DNA of 64,000 nucleotides from Cyanobacteria bacterium SZAS-4 (lineage in GTDB: Bacteria; Cyanobacteriota; Vampirovibrionia; Obscuribacterales; Obscuribacteraceae). Below are positions 44,310 through 54,079 of the stretch, one piece after another. Position 1 is the stretch's first letter. Each line of letters starts with the position of its first letter. Position numbers and translations under genes: made by a program. Location: positions 248,001 through 312,000 of the forward strand of contig JAFEAT010000014.1 of assembly GCA_018266255.1 (NCBI GenBank), given 5' to 3'. Under the pieces are notes generated by a model that saw only the letters and a list, made by a program, of their open reading frames with translations, was not told where the DNA came from and made no database searches.

Positions 44310-46016
44310 TTGCAAGTTCAAGTCAAAAAAATTCCGGTTGTCGCCGAAGATGAGTCTTCCTTAAGGAGTGCGACTCCGCCCGGCAAGCTCGAGTGGTCGC
44401 TCGCAGCTCTTGTGGGCATCGTTGTCGCCGCGGCAATTTACGGCTCCGTAGCCTTTCACTATTTCAATCCACCAGCTGGTTATTTTTTCTCTGGTGCAGT
44501 TCAGTTCGATCAGCAGTACTACATGGTCTTGGCTCGTGCCGTTTTTGATTTTGGTAATGGTCTCGTTTACTCGAATCCGTTTTCTTTGCACCCAACCGAG
44601 TTCTATTACTCGCATCTGTTTATTCTCGGATTAGGCTGGTTGTATCAGCTAACCAAGATCGATATCTCTGTTTTGTTTCACGCGGCCGGTGTCGTCTTCA
44701 CGGTCACTACATTCGTCAGTCTCTTCGCATTTGTAGCCTCGATTGAAACATCTCGAAAATGGCGCACCTGGATGTTTCTGTTTTGCGCTCTGGGCGGCGG
44801 TGCTGGTTGGCTATCGGCTGTTCTCACTCGCACTAGAGAAATGGCGGTTGGCGCACCACTAACCGACATGAGCGAGAACGCGCTGAACGCTTTGCTTCAG
44901 CGTGGCGAATGGTTAGACAGCATCAGCCAGAGTTCGATTTTTCCAAACGAAGCCTACTACCACACGATCATGTTTATTGGTCTCGCCCTTTTGGCGAAGA
45001 AAAGAATTGGTAGTTTCGCCATCTGTCTGGCCGTGATGTGGTGGTCGCATCCCTTCTATGGTGTGGAACTGACAGCGATAGTTTGCACTCTAGTCTTGCT
45101 GACGTGCGTTAGCAGTCCTGCCAATACGTTTGCCACTATCAAGCGCTACAGCATTTGCGCCGTGCCAGCTCTGATGGGACTTGGTTATTACCTGGGCTTT
45201 TTGAATACTGTTCCGGAGCATCGGGACCTTGTCGAATTGTGGAAGACGTTCAATTGCAAGGTAACGTTGAAGTCTTACCCCGCGCATTATCATGTGTTTC
45301 TGCTGTTGCCTCCGCTTTTGGTGCTGTCAAATCGGTCACGGGCTAGATGGTTGCTGCACTCGGAAGATGGACGGTTTCTCACTGCATTTGTCCTTGCCGT
45401 CTTCGCTTTGATGAACCACAATTGGCTCTTGCCACCAACTCAGCCGGCACATTTCTCGCGCGGTTATCTGTTGGTTGGTCTGATTCTTCTCTCTTTCAAG
45501 TTGCTGCAACAGCTTCCTAAAGCGTCGTTACCTGGAAAGTTTTTCAGCTCGAATGTTGTTCTGGCCTGTTGGTTGCTTTTCACCATTCCAGACAATGTAA
45601 TTGGCATCTATAAATGGGCATTCAACTTGACTGGGTATCACCCGGTCACCACTAAAGCTACAAGTTGGATGCCTGCTGAATTAGCAGCGGTTCGCGACTA
45701 TTTACAGTCAACCAAAGAGAAGGCTCCGCTCATCGCAAGCAAGCTTCAGTTCCAGTACATGGAGCAATATTTGATGAGAACCACTGGCTCGCGGTGCTAT
45801 TTGTCTCACGTCGCCACTCCTTCGTTCGCTGAAAGAACGGCTGACATGATTCGGTACATGGGTGGCAACGACCCTGGTTTCCTCGACCGCTACGATGTCG
45901 ACTACTTGCTCATGGATGCGAAGGATGAATCGCATCACATAAACGATCCGCGAATCAAGCTCGTTGTTCGCGGCAAAGATTTTGCCTTCTATAAGGTATT
46001 GCCGGTAAAGAGTTGA
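44310..46016 (+). CDS. Polytopic GT-C-like membrane protein
   Basis: 568 residues starting at a TTG, with no in-frame ATG nearby. About ten hydrophobic helices follow a polar N-terminus. The first loop has YFFSGAVQFDQQYYMVLARA and then SNPFSLHPTEFYYSHLF. A soluble C-terminal tail of ~90 residues ends it. No exact family was recognised; it resembles membrane-bound mannosyltransferase-like proteins. A methyltransferase and a GtrB-like GT2 follow on the same strand with small gaps, so it is likely the first gene of a glycan operon running to 50068 or 50890. Confidence 0.6.
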   Translation: MQVQVKKIPVVAEDESSLRSATPPGKLEWSLAALVGIVVAAAIYGSVAFHYFNPPAGYFFSGAVQFDQQYYMVLARAVFDFGNGLVYSNPFSLHPTEFYYSHLFILGLGWLYQLTKIDISVLFHAAGVVFTVTTFVSLFAFVASIETSRKWRTWMFLFCALGGGAGWLSAVLTRTREMAVGAPLTDMSENALNALLQRGEWLDSISQSSIFPNEAYYHTIMFIGLALLAKKRIGSFAICLAVMWWSHPFYGVELTAIVCTLVLLTCVSSPANTFATIKRYSICAVPALMGLGYYLGFLNTVPEHRDLVELWKTFNCKVTLKSYPAHYHVFLLLPPLLVLSNRSRARWLLHSEDGRFLTAFVLAVFALMNHNWLLPPTQPAHFSRGYLLVGLILLSFKLLQQLPKASLPGKFFSSNVVLACWLLFTIPDNVIGIYKWAFNLTGYHPVTTKATSWMPAELAAVRDYLQSTKEKAPLIASKLQFQYMEQYLMRTTGSRCYLSHVATPSFAERTADMIRYMGGNDPGFLDRYDVDYLLMDAKDESHHINDPRIKLVVRGKDFAFYKVLPVKS

Positions 46017-46043
46017 TGCAGTTCTGAATTCGAGATTTTTTTA

Positions 46044-46835
46044 ATGCCACAAATCGCCGCTACCAATTTGACTGAAAAAACAACGTCGAACGCTGGTTTC
46101 GATCCGGTCATTTTCGGTCAACTTGCCGAGATTGAGGGCGATAGTTTCTGGTTCAAAGGGCGCAACAAGATTATTTGTTGGGCGCTGCAGAAGTTCTTTC
46201 CATCCACCCACGACTTTCTTGAAATCGGCTGTGGTACAGGCTTTGTATTGACTGAGTTAGCGCGCACTTTCCCGTCGATGAAACTTTCTGGCAGCGAGTT
46301 GTTTGAAGAAGGTTTGGAATTTGCTGCTAAGCGTTTGCCTGAAGCGAATTTGTTTCAGCTAGATGCAACCAACATTCCTTTCGAAAAGAGTTTCGATGTA
46401 ATCGGAGCCTTCGATGTTTTAGAGCATATTGAAGATGACAGCAGAGTTTTGCAACAGATGCACAAGGCTGTGCGACCGGGCGGCGGCATACTTCTAACGG
46501 TTCCACAGCACATGTTTCTCTGGAGTCAGTCCGATGATTTTGCCCATCACTGCCGCCGGTATGAAATCTCTGAACTGGTGCGAAAGGTTGAAAATGCCGG
46601 ATTTAAGATCGTGGTGCACACGTCCTTCGTTTCGCTGCTGCTTCCGTTGATGATGCTGTCCAGACTTCGACAAAAGCTCTTCCCGACTGATTACAACGTA
46701 ATCTCAGAGCTGAAGGTTGTGGGAATTGTTGGCGCCATGCTGGAAGCAATTCTGAAGCTTGAACTAACTTTGATCAAGATGGGTATTAGTTTCCCAGCCG
46801 GAGGGTCAATCTTGATGGTAGCTCGGCGAGTGTGA
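46044..46835 (+). CDS. Class I SAM-dependent methyltransferase
   Basis: 263 residues. HDFLEIGCGTGFVLTELA is the SAM-binding loop. LSGSELFEEGLEFAAKRLPE and FDVIGAFDVLEHIEDD follow, and MHKAVRPGGGILLTVPQHMF supplies the next strand. The C-terminus has a hydrophobic patch (LLLPLMMLSRLRQK), possibly a membrane contact. It sits 27 bp after the GT-C-like gene and before a GtrB-like GT2. A sugar or lipid-carrier-linked substrate is likely. Confidence 0.8.
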   Translation: MPQIAATNLTEKTTSNAGFDPVIFGQLAEIEGDSFWFKGRNKIICWALQKFFPSTHDFLEIGCGTGFVLTELARTFPSMKLSGSELFEEGLEFAAKRLPEANLFQLDATNIPFEKSFDVIGAFDVLEHIEDDSRVLQQMHKAVRPGGGILLTVPQHMFLWSQSDDFAHHCRRYEISELVRKVENAGFKIVVHTSFVSLLLPLMMLSRLRQKLFPTDYNVISELKVVGIVGAMLEAILKLELTLIKMGISFPAGGSILMVARRV

Positions 46836-46891
46836 CGATCCAACTTGTCACCGCCAATTCGTGAATACCTCCCTTGTATAATGAACAACTT

Positions 46892-47869
46892 ATGTCAAAC
46901 ACCAGTCAAACAAGCGTCTCAATAATAATTCCTGTCTACAACAGCGCCCCCGGGTTGCCCGAACTCGCCGCTCTGTTGAACGATACGCTCAGCAAGTGCG
47001 TTGACGATTACGAAATCGTGCTTGTGAATGACTGCAGCAAAGACAATTCATGGGCTGTTCTGACTGAATTGCAAGAGCGATACAGATCCCTTCGCAGTAT
47101 CAATCTGATGAGAAATTATGGGCAACACAATGCGCTTCTTTGCGGAATCAGGGCTGCAAAAAATCCCATTATCGTGACCATGGATGACGATTTCCAAAAC
47201 CCCGTTAGTGAAATCCCGAGATTGTTGAATAAGTTGGCTGAAGGATTTGATGTTGTTTACGGCACGCCGCAAAAAGAGCAGCATGGATTTTTCAGAGACG
47301 CTGCATCTAAAGTGACAAAAATCGCTTTGCAAAATGCGATGGGCAGCGAAGTGGCTCGCAGCGTAAGTGCTTTCAGAGTTTTTCGAACAGACCTGCGCCG
47401 CGCATTTGCAAATTATGATGGACCATTTGTGAATATCGATGTTTTACTGACCTGGGCGACTGCAAATTTTGCTGCCATACCAGTCAGACATGAAGCGCGC
47501 GTGCAGGGCGTCTCGAACTACACTTTCAAAAAACTGGTCATTCACGCACTGAATATGATGACTGGTTTCAGCACCTTGCCGCTGCAGATATCAACGCTGA
47601 ACGGCTTTCTTTGCGTGGGTCTGGGAGCAATTCTTCTGGCGTACGTACTGGTTCGCTACATGATCAGTGGCGGAGTCGTTCCAGGTTTTGCATTTCTTGC
47701 TTCTGTAGTAATTATCTTTTCTGGTGCACAACTGCTCGCACTCGGTGTGATCGGCGAATATATCAGCCGAATCTATTCGCGAACGATGTCACGTCCGGCT
47801 TACGTGGTGAAAGAAGATACCGAACTTTCGCACCACATTGAACGGCTGGAAAAATTAGCTTCACGCTAG
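46892..47869 (+). CDS. GtrB/ArnC-like GT2 glycosyltransferase
   Basis: About 325 residues from the ATG at 46892. VSIIIPVYNSAPGLPELAAL, YEIVLVNDCSKDNSW, IIVTMDDDFQNPVSEIP (D-D-D) and a C-terminal pair of transmembrane helices (LNGFLCVGLGAILLAYVLV; FAFLASVVIIFSGAQLLALG) identify the undecaprenyl-phosphate sugar transferase type. VIGEYISRIY near the end is a conserved family motif. It is followed by the WecE gene 8 bp later, so the donor is plausibly the WecE/WecD aminosugar or a related dTDP-sugar (inference). Confidence 0.88.
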   Translation: MSNTSQTSVSIIIPVYNSAPGLPELAALLNDTLSKCVDDYEIVLVNDCSKDNSWAVLTELQERYRSLRSINLMRNYGQHNALLCGIRAAKNPIIVTMDDDFQNPVSEIPRLLNKLAEGFDVVYGTPQKEQHGFFRDAASKVTKIALQNAMGSEVARSVSAFRVFRTDLRRAFANYDGPFVNIDVLLTWATANFAAIPVRHEARVQGVSNYTFKKLVIHALNMMTGFSTLPLQISTLNGFLCVGLGAILLAYVLVRYMISGGVVPGFAFLASVVIIFSGAQLLALGVIGEYISRIYSRTMSRPAYVVKEDTELSHHIERLEKLASR

Positions 47870-47877
47870 GGGCCTGT

Positions 47878-49053
47878 ATGAAGAATTCTAGTCCCGATAC
47901 CCGCACGATAGCCGCACCACGCGACTACGCTATTCCGTTCAACAAACCATGTTTTGCGGGCAACGAGCAAGCTTACATCGCCGATGCCATGGCGACTGGT
48001 CATGTTTCTGGCGATGGGTCTTTCACAAAGAAGTGCAACTCTTTGATTGAGTCACTCCTGGGTGTGAAAAAAGTGATGCTCACGACATCATGCACACATG
48101 CTCTGGAAATGTCAGCCATTCTTCTCGACATTCAACCCGGCGACGAAGTAATCATTCCGTCATTCACTTTTGTGTCCACTGCTAACGCCTTTGTACTTCG
48201 AGGCGCAAAACCGATTTTCATCGACATTCGCCCTGATACTCTCAACCTGGATGAAACCAAGCTGCGACAGCTAATTACCAAACGCACGAAAGCTGTTGTG
48301 CCTGTTCATTATGGTGGAGTTGGCTGCGCGATGGATTCGATCGAAGCAATTTGCAGTGAACATAATATCGCTATTGTTGAAGACAACGCACACGGACTGC
48401 TTGGTAAATACCAGGGACGTTTCCTGGGCACATTTGGTGCGCTGGCGACGCAGAGTTTCCACGAGACAAAAAACTTTCACTGTGGTGAAGGCGGTGCGTT
48501 GCTAATTAACGATCCGAAGCTGGTTGAACGAGCCGAAATAATCAGAGAAAAGGGCACCGATCGCTCCCGGTTCTTTCGAGGACAAGTCGATAAATACAGT
48601 TGGGTCGACATCGGTTCGAGTTACTTGCCTTCTGAGATATTAGCCGCATTTTTGTATGCGCAGTTAGAAAAACACGAGTACATTCAGAACGCACGAAAGG
48701 TCATTTATGATCGATATTCCAAGCAGCTCGCTGAGTGGGCTGCATCGACCGGTGTGACACTACCTGTGGTTCCGCGTGAATGTGAAACCGCCTATCATAA
48801 CTTTTGTCTGCTTCTGCCGAGCCTGGAGAAGCGTCAAGCGTTGATCTCGCATTTGAAGAGCAACGGCATCCTCGCTGTATATCATTACCTGCCTCTTCAC
48901 TCATCCACTATGGGAGCCAGGTTCGGTTCAGATCCAACGTCATGCCCTGTGACTGAGGACATAAGCGATCGATTGCTGCGCCTGCCGTTTTTCAACGATC
49001 TTACCGAACGCGAACAAAACAAAGTGATCGAGTGCATCAAGGACTTCAAGTAA
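47878..49053 (+). CDS. wecE: dTDP-4-amino-4,6-dideoxygalactose transaminase (WecE/RffA-type)
   Basis: 391 residues closely following the pattern of E. coli WecE: IPFNKPCFAGNEQAY, VSGDGSFTKKC, DIQPGDEVIIPSFTFVSTAN, VLRGAKPIFIDIRPDTLNLD, VPVHYGGVGCAMD, SFHETKNF (PLP-binding Lys at ~198) and REKGTDRSRFFRGQVDKYSW. It uses PLP and glutamate to aminate dTDP-4-keto-6-deoxy-glucose at C4. An AGGGG ribosome-binding site lies upstream. It is followed by the WecD-like acetyltransferase with a 1-bp gap, which together give dTDP-4-acetamido-4,6-dideoxygalactose. Confidence 0.93.
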   Translation: MKNSSPDTRTIAAPRDYAIPFNKPCFAGNEQAYIADAMATGHVSGDGSFTKKCNSLIESLLGVKKVMLTTSCTHALEMSAILLDIQPGDEVIIPSFTFVSTANAFVLRGAKPIFIDIRPDTLNLDETKLRQLITKRTKAVVPVHYGGVGCAMDSIEAICSEHNIAIVEDNAHGLLGKYQGRFLGTFGALATQSFHETKNFHCGEGGALLINDPKLVERAEIIREKGTDRSRFFRGQVDKYSWVDIGSSYLPSEILAAFLYAQLEKHEYIQNARKVIYDRYSKQLAEWAASTGVTLPVVPRECETAYHNFCLLLPSLEKRQALISHLKSNGILAVYHYLPLHSSTMGARFGSDPTSCPVTEDISDRLLRLPFFNDLTEREQNKVIECIKDFK

Positions 49054-49054
49054 G

Positions 49055-50068
49055 ATGCGCAGTTCGCAAGCTGTCGATACGGTCAAGGAATTAATTTGGG
49101 ACCCCGGTGCGCCTGATAGTGCTGCTCGCTCTGAGTTGAAGGCGGCGTTGTCGCAGTGGAAACTTTTGCCTTATTCGAATCTGACTAGCGCATTCGACCG
49201 AGTTACTGCAAGCTATGTCGAGAAAATGTCTGCGCAGACACACCTGGTCTACTCCTCCACCCCGGTTTGGTTGGTTGGAGTGAAAAAATTGAACTGGGAT
49301 AGCGACTTTTTCGGCATCGGCGGAATTGGTCGTCTGGAGCCACTTGTGAGCGTCTCAGTAGCAGCGCTTTCACCCGATGCTATCGCATCTGGTGTCGAGG
49401 TAATTAACAGAAGCGTGGACCAGGCAAGACAGATGGGTCTGAAGCAATTGTCCGCCCCTGTTCATTGCTCAGACTCGTTGACCCACCGTTGCCTTGAGCA
49501 GTCCGGTTTCCGCCTGATGGATTCGATAGTCACATATAACTTGAATGACTTCAGCCGGCTCGACTCAGTCGTCGATCCCTGCCTGCGCAAAGCTGAATTA
49601 ACCGATATGAGCGCACTTTCTGAGATATCGGGCGAGTGCTTCGCTAATCGACTTTATAACGTCAATCGGTTCAATAGCGATCCCCAATTTCCATCCGCGA
49701 AAGTGCGTGAAATGTATTCGCTCTGGTTGGAAAATTCTTTCAAAGCAGGATTGGCGGATATCGTTTTTACTTACGTACTGGATGGAAATCCTGTCGGATT
49801 CATTACTGCGACACTACCAACCAAAGAAGATCTGAGTTTGGGCTTTAAAATTGGACGCATTCCGCTCAATGCAGTGCACCCAAATTACCACGGAAAGGGC
49901 GTCTACACAAAACTGGTGAAAGCAGCAGTTAACTGGCTTCGCTCTCAAAACGTAGAAGTGATCGAAATCAAAACACAACTTCCAAACGCCGGTGTGCACA
50001 GAACCTGGAGCCGCCTGGGCGCCCATAACACCTGCTCATCACACACATTCCACTTGAATCTAACCTAA
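49055..50068 (+). CDS. dTDP-fucosamine acetyltransferase-like GNAT protein (WecD/RffC-like)
   Basis: 337 residues. The N-terminal half carries KLNWDSDFFGIGGIGRLE, the WecD-type motif. The C-terminal GNAT domain has NRFNSDPQFPSAKVREMYSL, GNPVGFITATL, then IPLNAVHPNYHGKGVYTKLV, the acetyl-CoA-binding loop. WecD acetylates the 4-amino group of the WecE product. The first ~75 residues are an extension not seen in E. coli WecD. It follows wecE with only one base between them. Confidence 0.85.
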   Translation: MRSSQAVDTVKELIWDPGAPDSAARSELKAALSQWKLLPYSNLTSAFDRVTASYVEKMSAQTHLVYSSTPVWLVGVKKLNWDSDFFGIGGIGRLEPLVSVSVAALSPDAIASGVEVINRSVDQARQMGLKQLSAPVHCSDSLTHRCLEQSGFRLMDSIVTYNLNDFSRLDSVVDPCLRKAELTDMSALSEISGECFANRLYNVNRFNSDPQFPSAKVREMYSLWLENSFKAGLADIVFTYVLDGNPVGFITATLPTKEDLSLGFKIGRIPLNAVHPNYHGKGVYTKLVKAAVNWLRSQNVEVIEIKTQLPNAGVHRTWSRLGAHNTCSSHTFHLNLT

Positions 50069-50104
50069 ACGGAAATCTCCCTCAAAAGACAAAGAGAGAA
50101 GATT

Positions 50105-50890
50105 GTGCCAAATCCACCAAAATTTTTTAGGCAAGTTGCGGTGTGTGCGCTTTCTTTGACACTCTTCGCTTTACCTTCCAAGAGCAAAGATCAGCTTTCC
50201 AAGCCAGTTGAACGAGGTACAATTCTTCATGCTCGCAACGGATTTGGACAAGAAAATACGTATATCAATGCCAACGGCATTCGCATTGAATATCCCATTG
50301 CCGGGTTGAATTTGATTTGCAAGAAGCCAGCTTATCAAATTACTTGGTTCAATCCCCAGGCTAAAACCGTGATGAAGGAATCCATCGCGGAATTTCGCGC
50401 ACGAACTAACCAACCTCCGAATGAGCGTGATATGTCGAGCATGCCACAGTCGGCAGTGATATTCGCCGGAGTTCGTGCCACTCGAATTGTGTTGAAATCA
50501 TCGAACGATCCAAATCGTTTTGCACTTCCAGAATTTTCTACTCGCTCTTCAACGCCATCGAAGCTTACTAAATCATATTTTTACGTGCTCAAGGATGTCA
50601 GCCCAAATGCCAATCTGACGAAATTTTTGAATACCTTTTTTCACTTTCCTGGTTCTGGTGGTGGTGTGCCCCTGGCGCTTACACACGATCGCACGGATGG
50701 AACGAAATTGACTGATTTTCAGGTTGAAAGGGTAGAGCGCGACGTGGTTTTCCCTGCTGGTGTCTTTGACGTACCAAACGGTTTTAAGACTGTCTATACG
50801 CAGCCAGATGTTGCGCAAGGCCCTGGATACAAAAGGCAGTTTGACGACCTTGCTCGCGATATGGGGCTCGGTGTTCCTTTAGGAAAGTAA
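50105..50890 (+). CDS. Secreted protein of unknown function
   Basis: 261 residues with a signal peptide (FRQVAVCALSLTLFALPSKS). The mature part is mixed alpha/beta, with no recognised domain: YPIAGLNLICKKPAYQITWF and SKLTKSYFYVLKDVSPNANL are examples. The start is a GTG with a good AGAGAGAAG ribosome-binding site. It follows the wecD-like gene on the same strand by 36 bp and converges on a membrane protein gene. Function unknown. Confidence 0.7.
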   Translation: MPNPPKFFRQVAVCALSLTLFALPSKSKDQLSKPVERGTILHARNGFGQENTYINANGIRIEYPIAGLNLICKKPAYQITWFNPQAKTVMKESIAEFRARTNQPPNERDMSSMPQSAVIFAGVRATRIVLKSSNDPNRFALPEFSTRSSTPSKLTKSYFYVLKDVSPNANLTKFLNTFFHFPGSGGGVPLALTHDRTDGTKLTDFQVERVERDVVFPAGVFDVPNGFKTVYTQPDVAQGPGYKRQFDDLARDMGLGVPLGK

Positions 50891-50903
50891 TCATGCAATC
50901 TAA

Positions 50904-52652
50904 TCAATTAGAATTTAAACCATAAACAAACATAGGCTTATGCGTAAACCGATTGTTCGGTCTGCCCAGTAATTTGAACGACTCAGGGAATGGCTTTCCA
51001 ACCTTCCTAAATGCGTCCAACGTTTCATCATTCAATTCATTCGCCCAATCGAAAATCAAAAACAATCGGTGCGGAGTTTTTGGCATTGCGTAGACAATTG
51101 CTTTTGCGTTTGCTCCAGGGCAAGTTGGATTGAACCACGGCAAACCAACTGACTGCCCTGAAATTGCGTAAACAAGCCCAGGTTTTTCGTATGCAATGAT
51201 CAGGTCACCTTTTTGAAAACCATTTTTTTCTAGAAGCGATCTCATTTCAGTCAGCTCATTTAGTGTCGGCAAATCCAACTTTATGCCGCTGATTCTGGAA
51301 TTTGGAAATTGATATTTTGACTCTGCCAGGGAGTACGGATTGCGATATGGTTCCACCAGCAAGCCACTAAAGAACTGGATTGCAAGCATCACCGATGTGA
51401 AAATAACAGTCAGTGTCAGTACAACTGGTCCACGTTTCTGGGCAGTTTCTGAGACTATGGAGCCCACTATTGCAGACATCAGTAGCCACGGACCCAGGCT
51501 CAGTGATGCTTGAACGAACAGCTCTCTGTTGGTGCCTGCGGCGCTGACAAATGGAAGCAGTCCGAGAAAGACCAGTCCTAAAATGATTTCCTTTTTGCGC
51601 TTTTCTGCATTCAGCGCATAGAGCACCCAGCACCAGGTCGCAGTGAGATAGTAGAAATTCACTTTTGCCAAATAGGATGTATCGAATCCGTACAGCGTCA
51701 CTGTTGCGGCTACGAGTGCGAAAACTGGATAAAACAGTTTATCGGGAAAACGTTTTTTGAAACAGAATAGAGCTAACGGAATCGAGATGACCGCGCCGCG
51801 CGTCACGTTTCGCGCCAGGTCACTGACATAGTCGCGCAGCATGATGGGCAACGTATGAGTTTTGTCTGGAGGGAACATAGTCAGCTTCGTGACAAACTCT
51901 TGCGGACTGACGACAAAAGAGAAACCCGCAGCAATGGATGCTGCGAAGCCTGTCACATAGGCGGCCACGTTAATTTTGCGATTGAGTTGGCTGAAGACAA
52001 GTAAGAAAACTATCTCGGCTGCGAACACGCATATTCCAGTGCTCAATTTAGAGAAAATGCTCAGACCGGCGATAAATCCGGCTAGAACTACTAGCAGATG
52101 GGAGATGTTTTTCCAATTATGACCCCGCCCCTGGTGCCCAATGGCAGCGAACAGAATACCAGCAGACGTGTTGACAAAAAATGAGGTCAAGCCATTGTAT
52201 GAAATTGTTTGCGGTAAGAATGCGTTGGTGAGCAGATTTCCAGAGATAGCCAAAAACAAGAGAGTGAGTCGGAACGATCTGAACGAGAGCATTTTTATTG
52301 AGACTGTTTGGCCCCACGTCACAACTCCCCACCACAAGATTGCCGCTCCTGAAATTATGCAGCTCAGATGCATCACTCGAAGCTGTACTATCGTGTCGAT
52401 TCCAGGCAGCAAGGGAATTAGCTTGACGAGGTGGAAAACGAACGTGAAACATAAATACTGATGTGGAGCGTCGTGACTGAGAAGGTAATAGCCTTCGTCG
52501 GTCAGGTCGAAACCTTTATCGAGAACCCAAACCGACAGGGTTAGCATAGCCAGGCAGGCTAGTCCTGAGATAACTGCTGCAATTACAGGACCCTGCAATT
52601 TCGCAGGTGCGTCTGAACTGCTGCTTATTTTTTCGCTCAGGGTAGTGTTCAT
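50904..52652 (-). CDS. Polytopic GT-C-like membrane protein
   Basis: 582 residues with about a dozen helices. The first loop is VLDKGFDLTDEGYYLLSHDA, with the acidic D-E pair typical of GT-C enzymes, followed by a pattern of alternating helices. A soluble tail is at the C-terminus. The family was not precisely identified. The start is the ATG at 52652, preceded by AAGGATGG. It ends 14 bp from the preceding convergent gene. Confidence 0.62.
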   Translation of the reverse strand: MNTTLSEKISSSSDAPAKLQGPVIAAVISGLACLAMLTLSVWVLDKGFDLTDEGYYLLSHDAPHQYLCFTFVFHLVKLIPLLPGIDTIVQLRVMHLSCIISGAAILWWGVVTWGQTVSIKMLSFRSFRLTLLFLAISGNLLTNAFLPQTISYNGLTSFFVNTSAGILFAAIGHQGRGHNWKNISHLLVVLAGFIAGLSIFSKLSTGICVFAAEIVFLLVFSQLNRKINVAAYVTGFAASIAAGFSFVVSPQEFVTKLTMFPPDKTHTLPIMLRDYVSDLARNVTRGAVISIPLALFCFKKRFPDKLFYPVFALVAATVTLYGFDTSYLAKVNFYYLTATWCWVLYALNAEKRKKEIILGLVFLGLLPFVSAAGTNRELFVQASLSLGPWLLMSAIVGSIVSETAQKRGPVVLTLTVIFTSVMLAIQFFSGLLVEPYRNPYSLAESKYQFPNSRISGIKLDLPTLNELTEMRSLLEKNGFQKGDLIIAYEKPGLVYAISGQSVGLPWFNPTCPGANAKAIVYAMPKTPHRLFLIFDWANELNDETLDAFRKVGKPFPESFKLLGRPNNRFTHKPMFVYGLNSN

Positions 52653-52796
52653 TGAGAAGAGCCATCCTTATTTGCAGGCTCCCATTATCGCAATTCACAG
52701 GCATTCACCACTTGACCCGTGAACAAATATTTATAACAACCCCTCGAATACGGCGTTTTGAACCACTCGGTTGCAGCGCAGATAGATTGAGCGTGT

Positions 52797-53957
52797 TTAA
52801 GATTTCCAGCCCAACAGTGTTTCGACGGCATCAACTCGTTTATCCCAGGTCTGCTCGCGCGCCCATTCAATGCGCGGTGTTGCACGCTCGTTGCCTTCTG
52901 CAATTGCCTTTTCGACGAATTGCGCGAATTGAGTTTTGTCCTTTGCCATGAAAATGAGTTGTTCCAGGTCCCTGAAGCCCGCACAAGCTGTTGATACGAT
53001 CGGTTTGCCAGTCGCCATGTACTCATACATTTTGATCGGGTCTAAAGACTCAGTGAACGGACTCACCACATGTGGTGTTATGCAAACGTTGAATCCAGCC
53101 ATGTAAGACGGGAGTTGTTCATAAGGTCTAGCCCCAAGGATGTGACAGTTAGGCAGATCCTCGAGAGTTTTTGTGTTCGTAGCAGATAGCGAATTCGGAC
53201 CGATAAAAACGAAATGCACGTGCGGAAGTTTGGATGCTACTTCGACGACAAGGTCGACATCCAATCTGTCTTCGTGCAGTGTGCCTATGTATCCCGCTAC
53301 AGGACCGGAGAATTTCATCTCTTCAGGCACTTTGTTAGTGGCGAGCGACTCAGGCAAGTACGGCTGAAGCTTCACGCCGTTGCGAATCAAATGTATGCTC
53401 TTGCATTGCCCACGTTTGTTTTCGTAGAGGTCGACGCTGCACACTATGACCTCATCTGCATTCGTCAACATCCATTCGTCGTCTGCTTTGATCTGGCTGA
53501 GAATGTGTGGTGGCACAGACGCCTGAGACCAGTCATCCGTTATGTCGTAGATCAACTTGGTCGATTTATCTAACGGAAGAAGATGACAATACGACTGGTT
53601 ATTGACCCAGGTAACGTAATTTTGCCAGCCGAGTTTCTTTAGTGCATCTGCAAGGCAACTTTTAAAAAGTGTTTCGTTCCATGCTCTTCCAAGTTTGTTT
53701 GGAAGTGGCTTAAATGGCTTGAGGGCATGTAACCGATCGGTAGTCTTGGCTGGCTTGAACAGCTTCCCCGGCATTACATCTATGGAACTCAGTCCCTGCA
53801 AGTTCCACAAATCAGTGGGTGGACCCACCCACAGAATTTCAGCATCAGGACACCGCTCGAGCAAGTTTGCGCAGACAATCTGGTTTCGTCTCCAGACATT
53901 GTCCCAATGCTCTAGCGAAATAAAAAGTATTCGACGGGTGTCTGGTGCTGCTGACAT
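52797..53957 (-). CDS. GT4-like glycosyltransferase
   Basis: About 386 residues from the ATG at 53957; a GTG at 53981 is an alternative. It is a two-domain GT-B protein: RRILFISLEHWDNVWRRNQI at the N-terminus, KLIYDITDDWSQASVPPHIL in the middle, and a C-terminal donor domain with VAGYIGTLHEDRLDVDLVVE, HFVFIGPNSLSATNTKTLE, then SFTESLDPIKMYEYMATGKP near the catalytic acids (the motif sequence reads S-P-F-T-E). This resembles the GT4 glycosyltransferases that process teichuronic- or exopolysaccharide-type glycans. Confidence 0.82.
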   Translation of the reverse strand: MSAAPDTRRILFISLEHWDNVWRRNQIVCANLLERCPDAEILWVGPPTDLWNLQGLSSIDVMPGKLFKPAKTTDRLHALKPFKPLPNKLGRAWNETLFKSCLADALKKLGWQNYVTWVNNQSYCHLLPLDKSTKLIYDITDDWSQASVPPHILSQIKADDEWMLTNADEVIVCSVDLYENKRGQCKSIHLIRNGVKLQPYLPESLATNKVPEEMKFSGPVAGYIGTLHEDRLDVDLVVEVASKLPHVHFVFIGPNSLSATNTKTLEDLPNCHILGARPYEQLPSYMAGFNVCITPHVVSPFTESLDPIKMYEYMATGKPIVSTACAGFRDLEQLIFMAKDKTQFAQFVEKAIAEGNERATPRIEWAREQTWDKRVDAVETLLGWKS

Positions 53958-54027
53958 CACTACTGCGATCTGGTTCCGCACAGCAGTATAGACCAGCGCG
54001 TGTCACCCAAAGAAAGTTTGGCAAACA

Positions 54028-54052
54028 GAAAGTCCGCGTTCAAGCGGACCTT
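54028..54052 (-). terminator. Terminator-like hairpin downstream of the KGG gene
   Basis: GTCCGC and GCGGAC pair around a six-base loop (about 54032-54049). On the minus strand they are followed by TTTCTGTTTG, a weak T-run. Confidence 0.55.
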
Positions 54053-54079
54053 CTATAACTATGAGCCATAGCCTGTGTG

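Noticed and set aside
46877-46882. TATAAT just before the GtrB-like gene
   Set aside because: No -35 at a normal distance and it would give almost no leader; the upstream gene is close enough for co-transcription.
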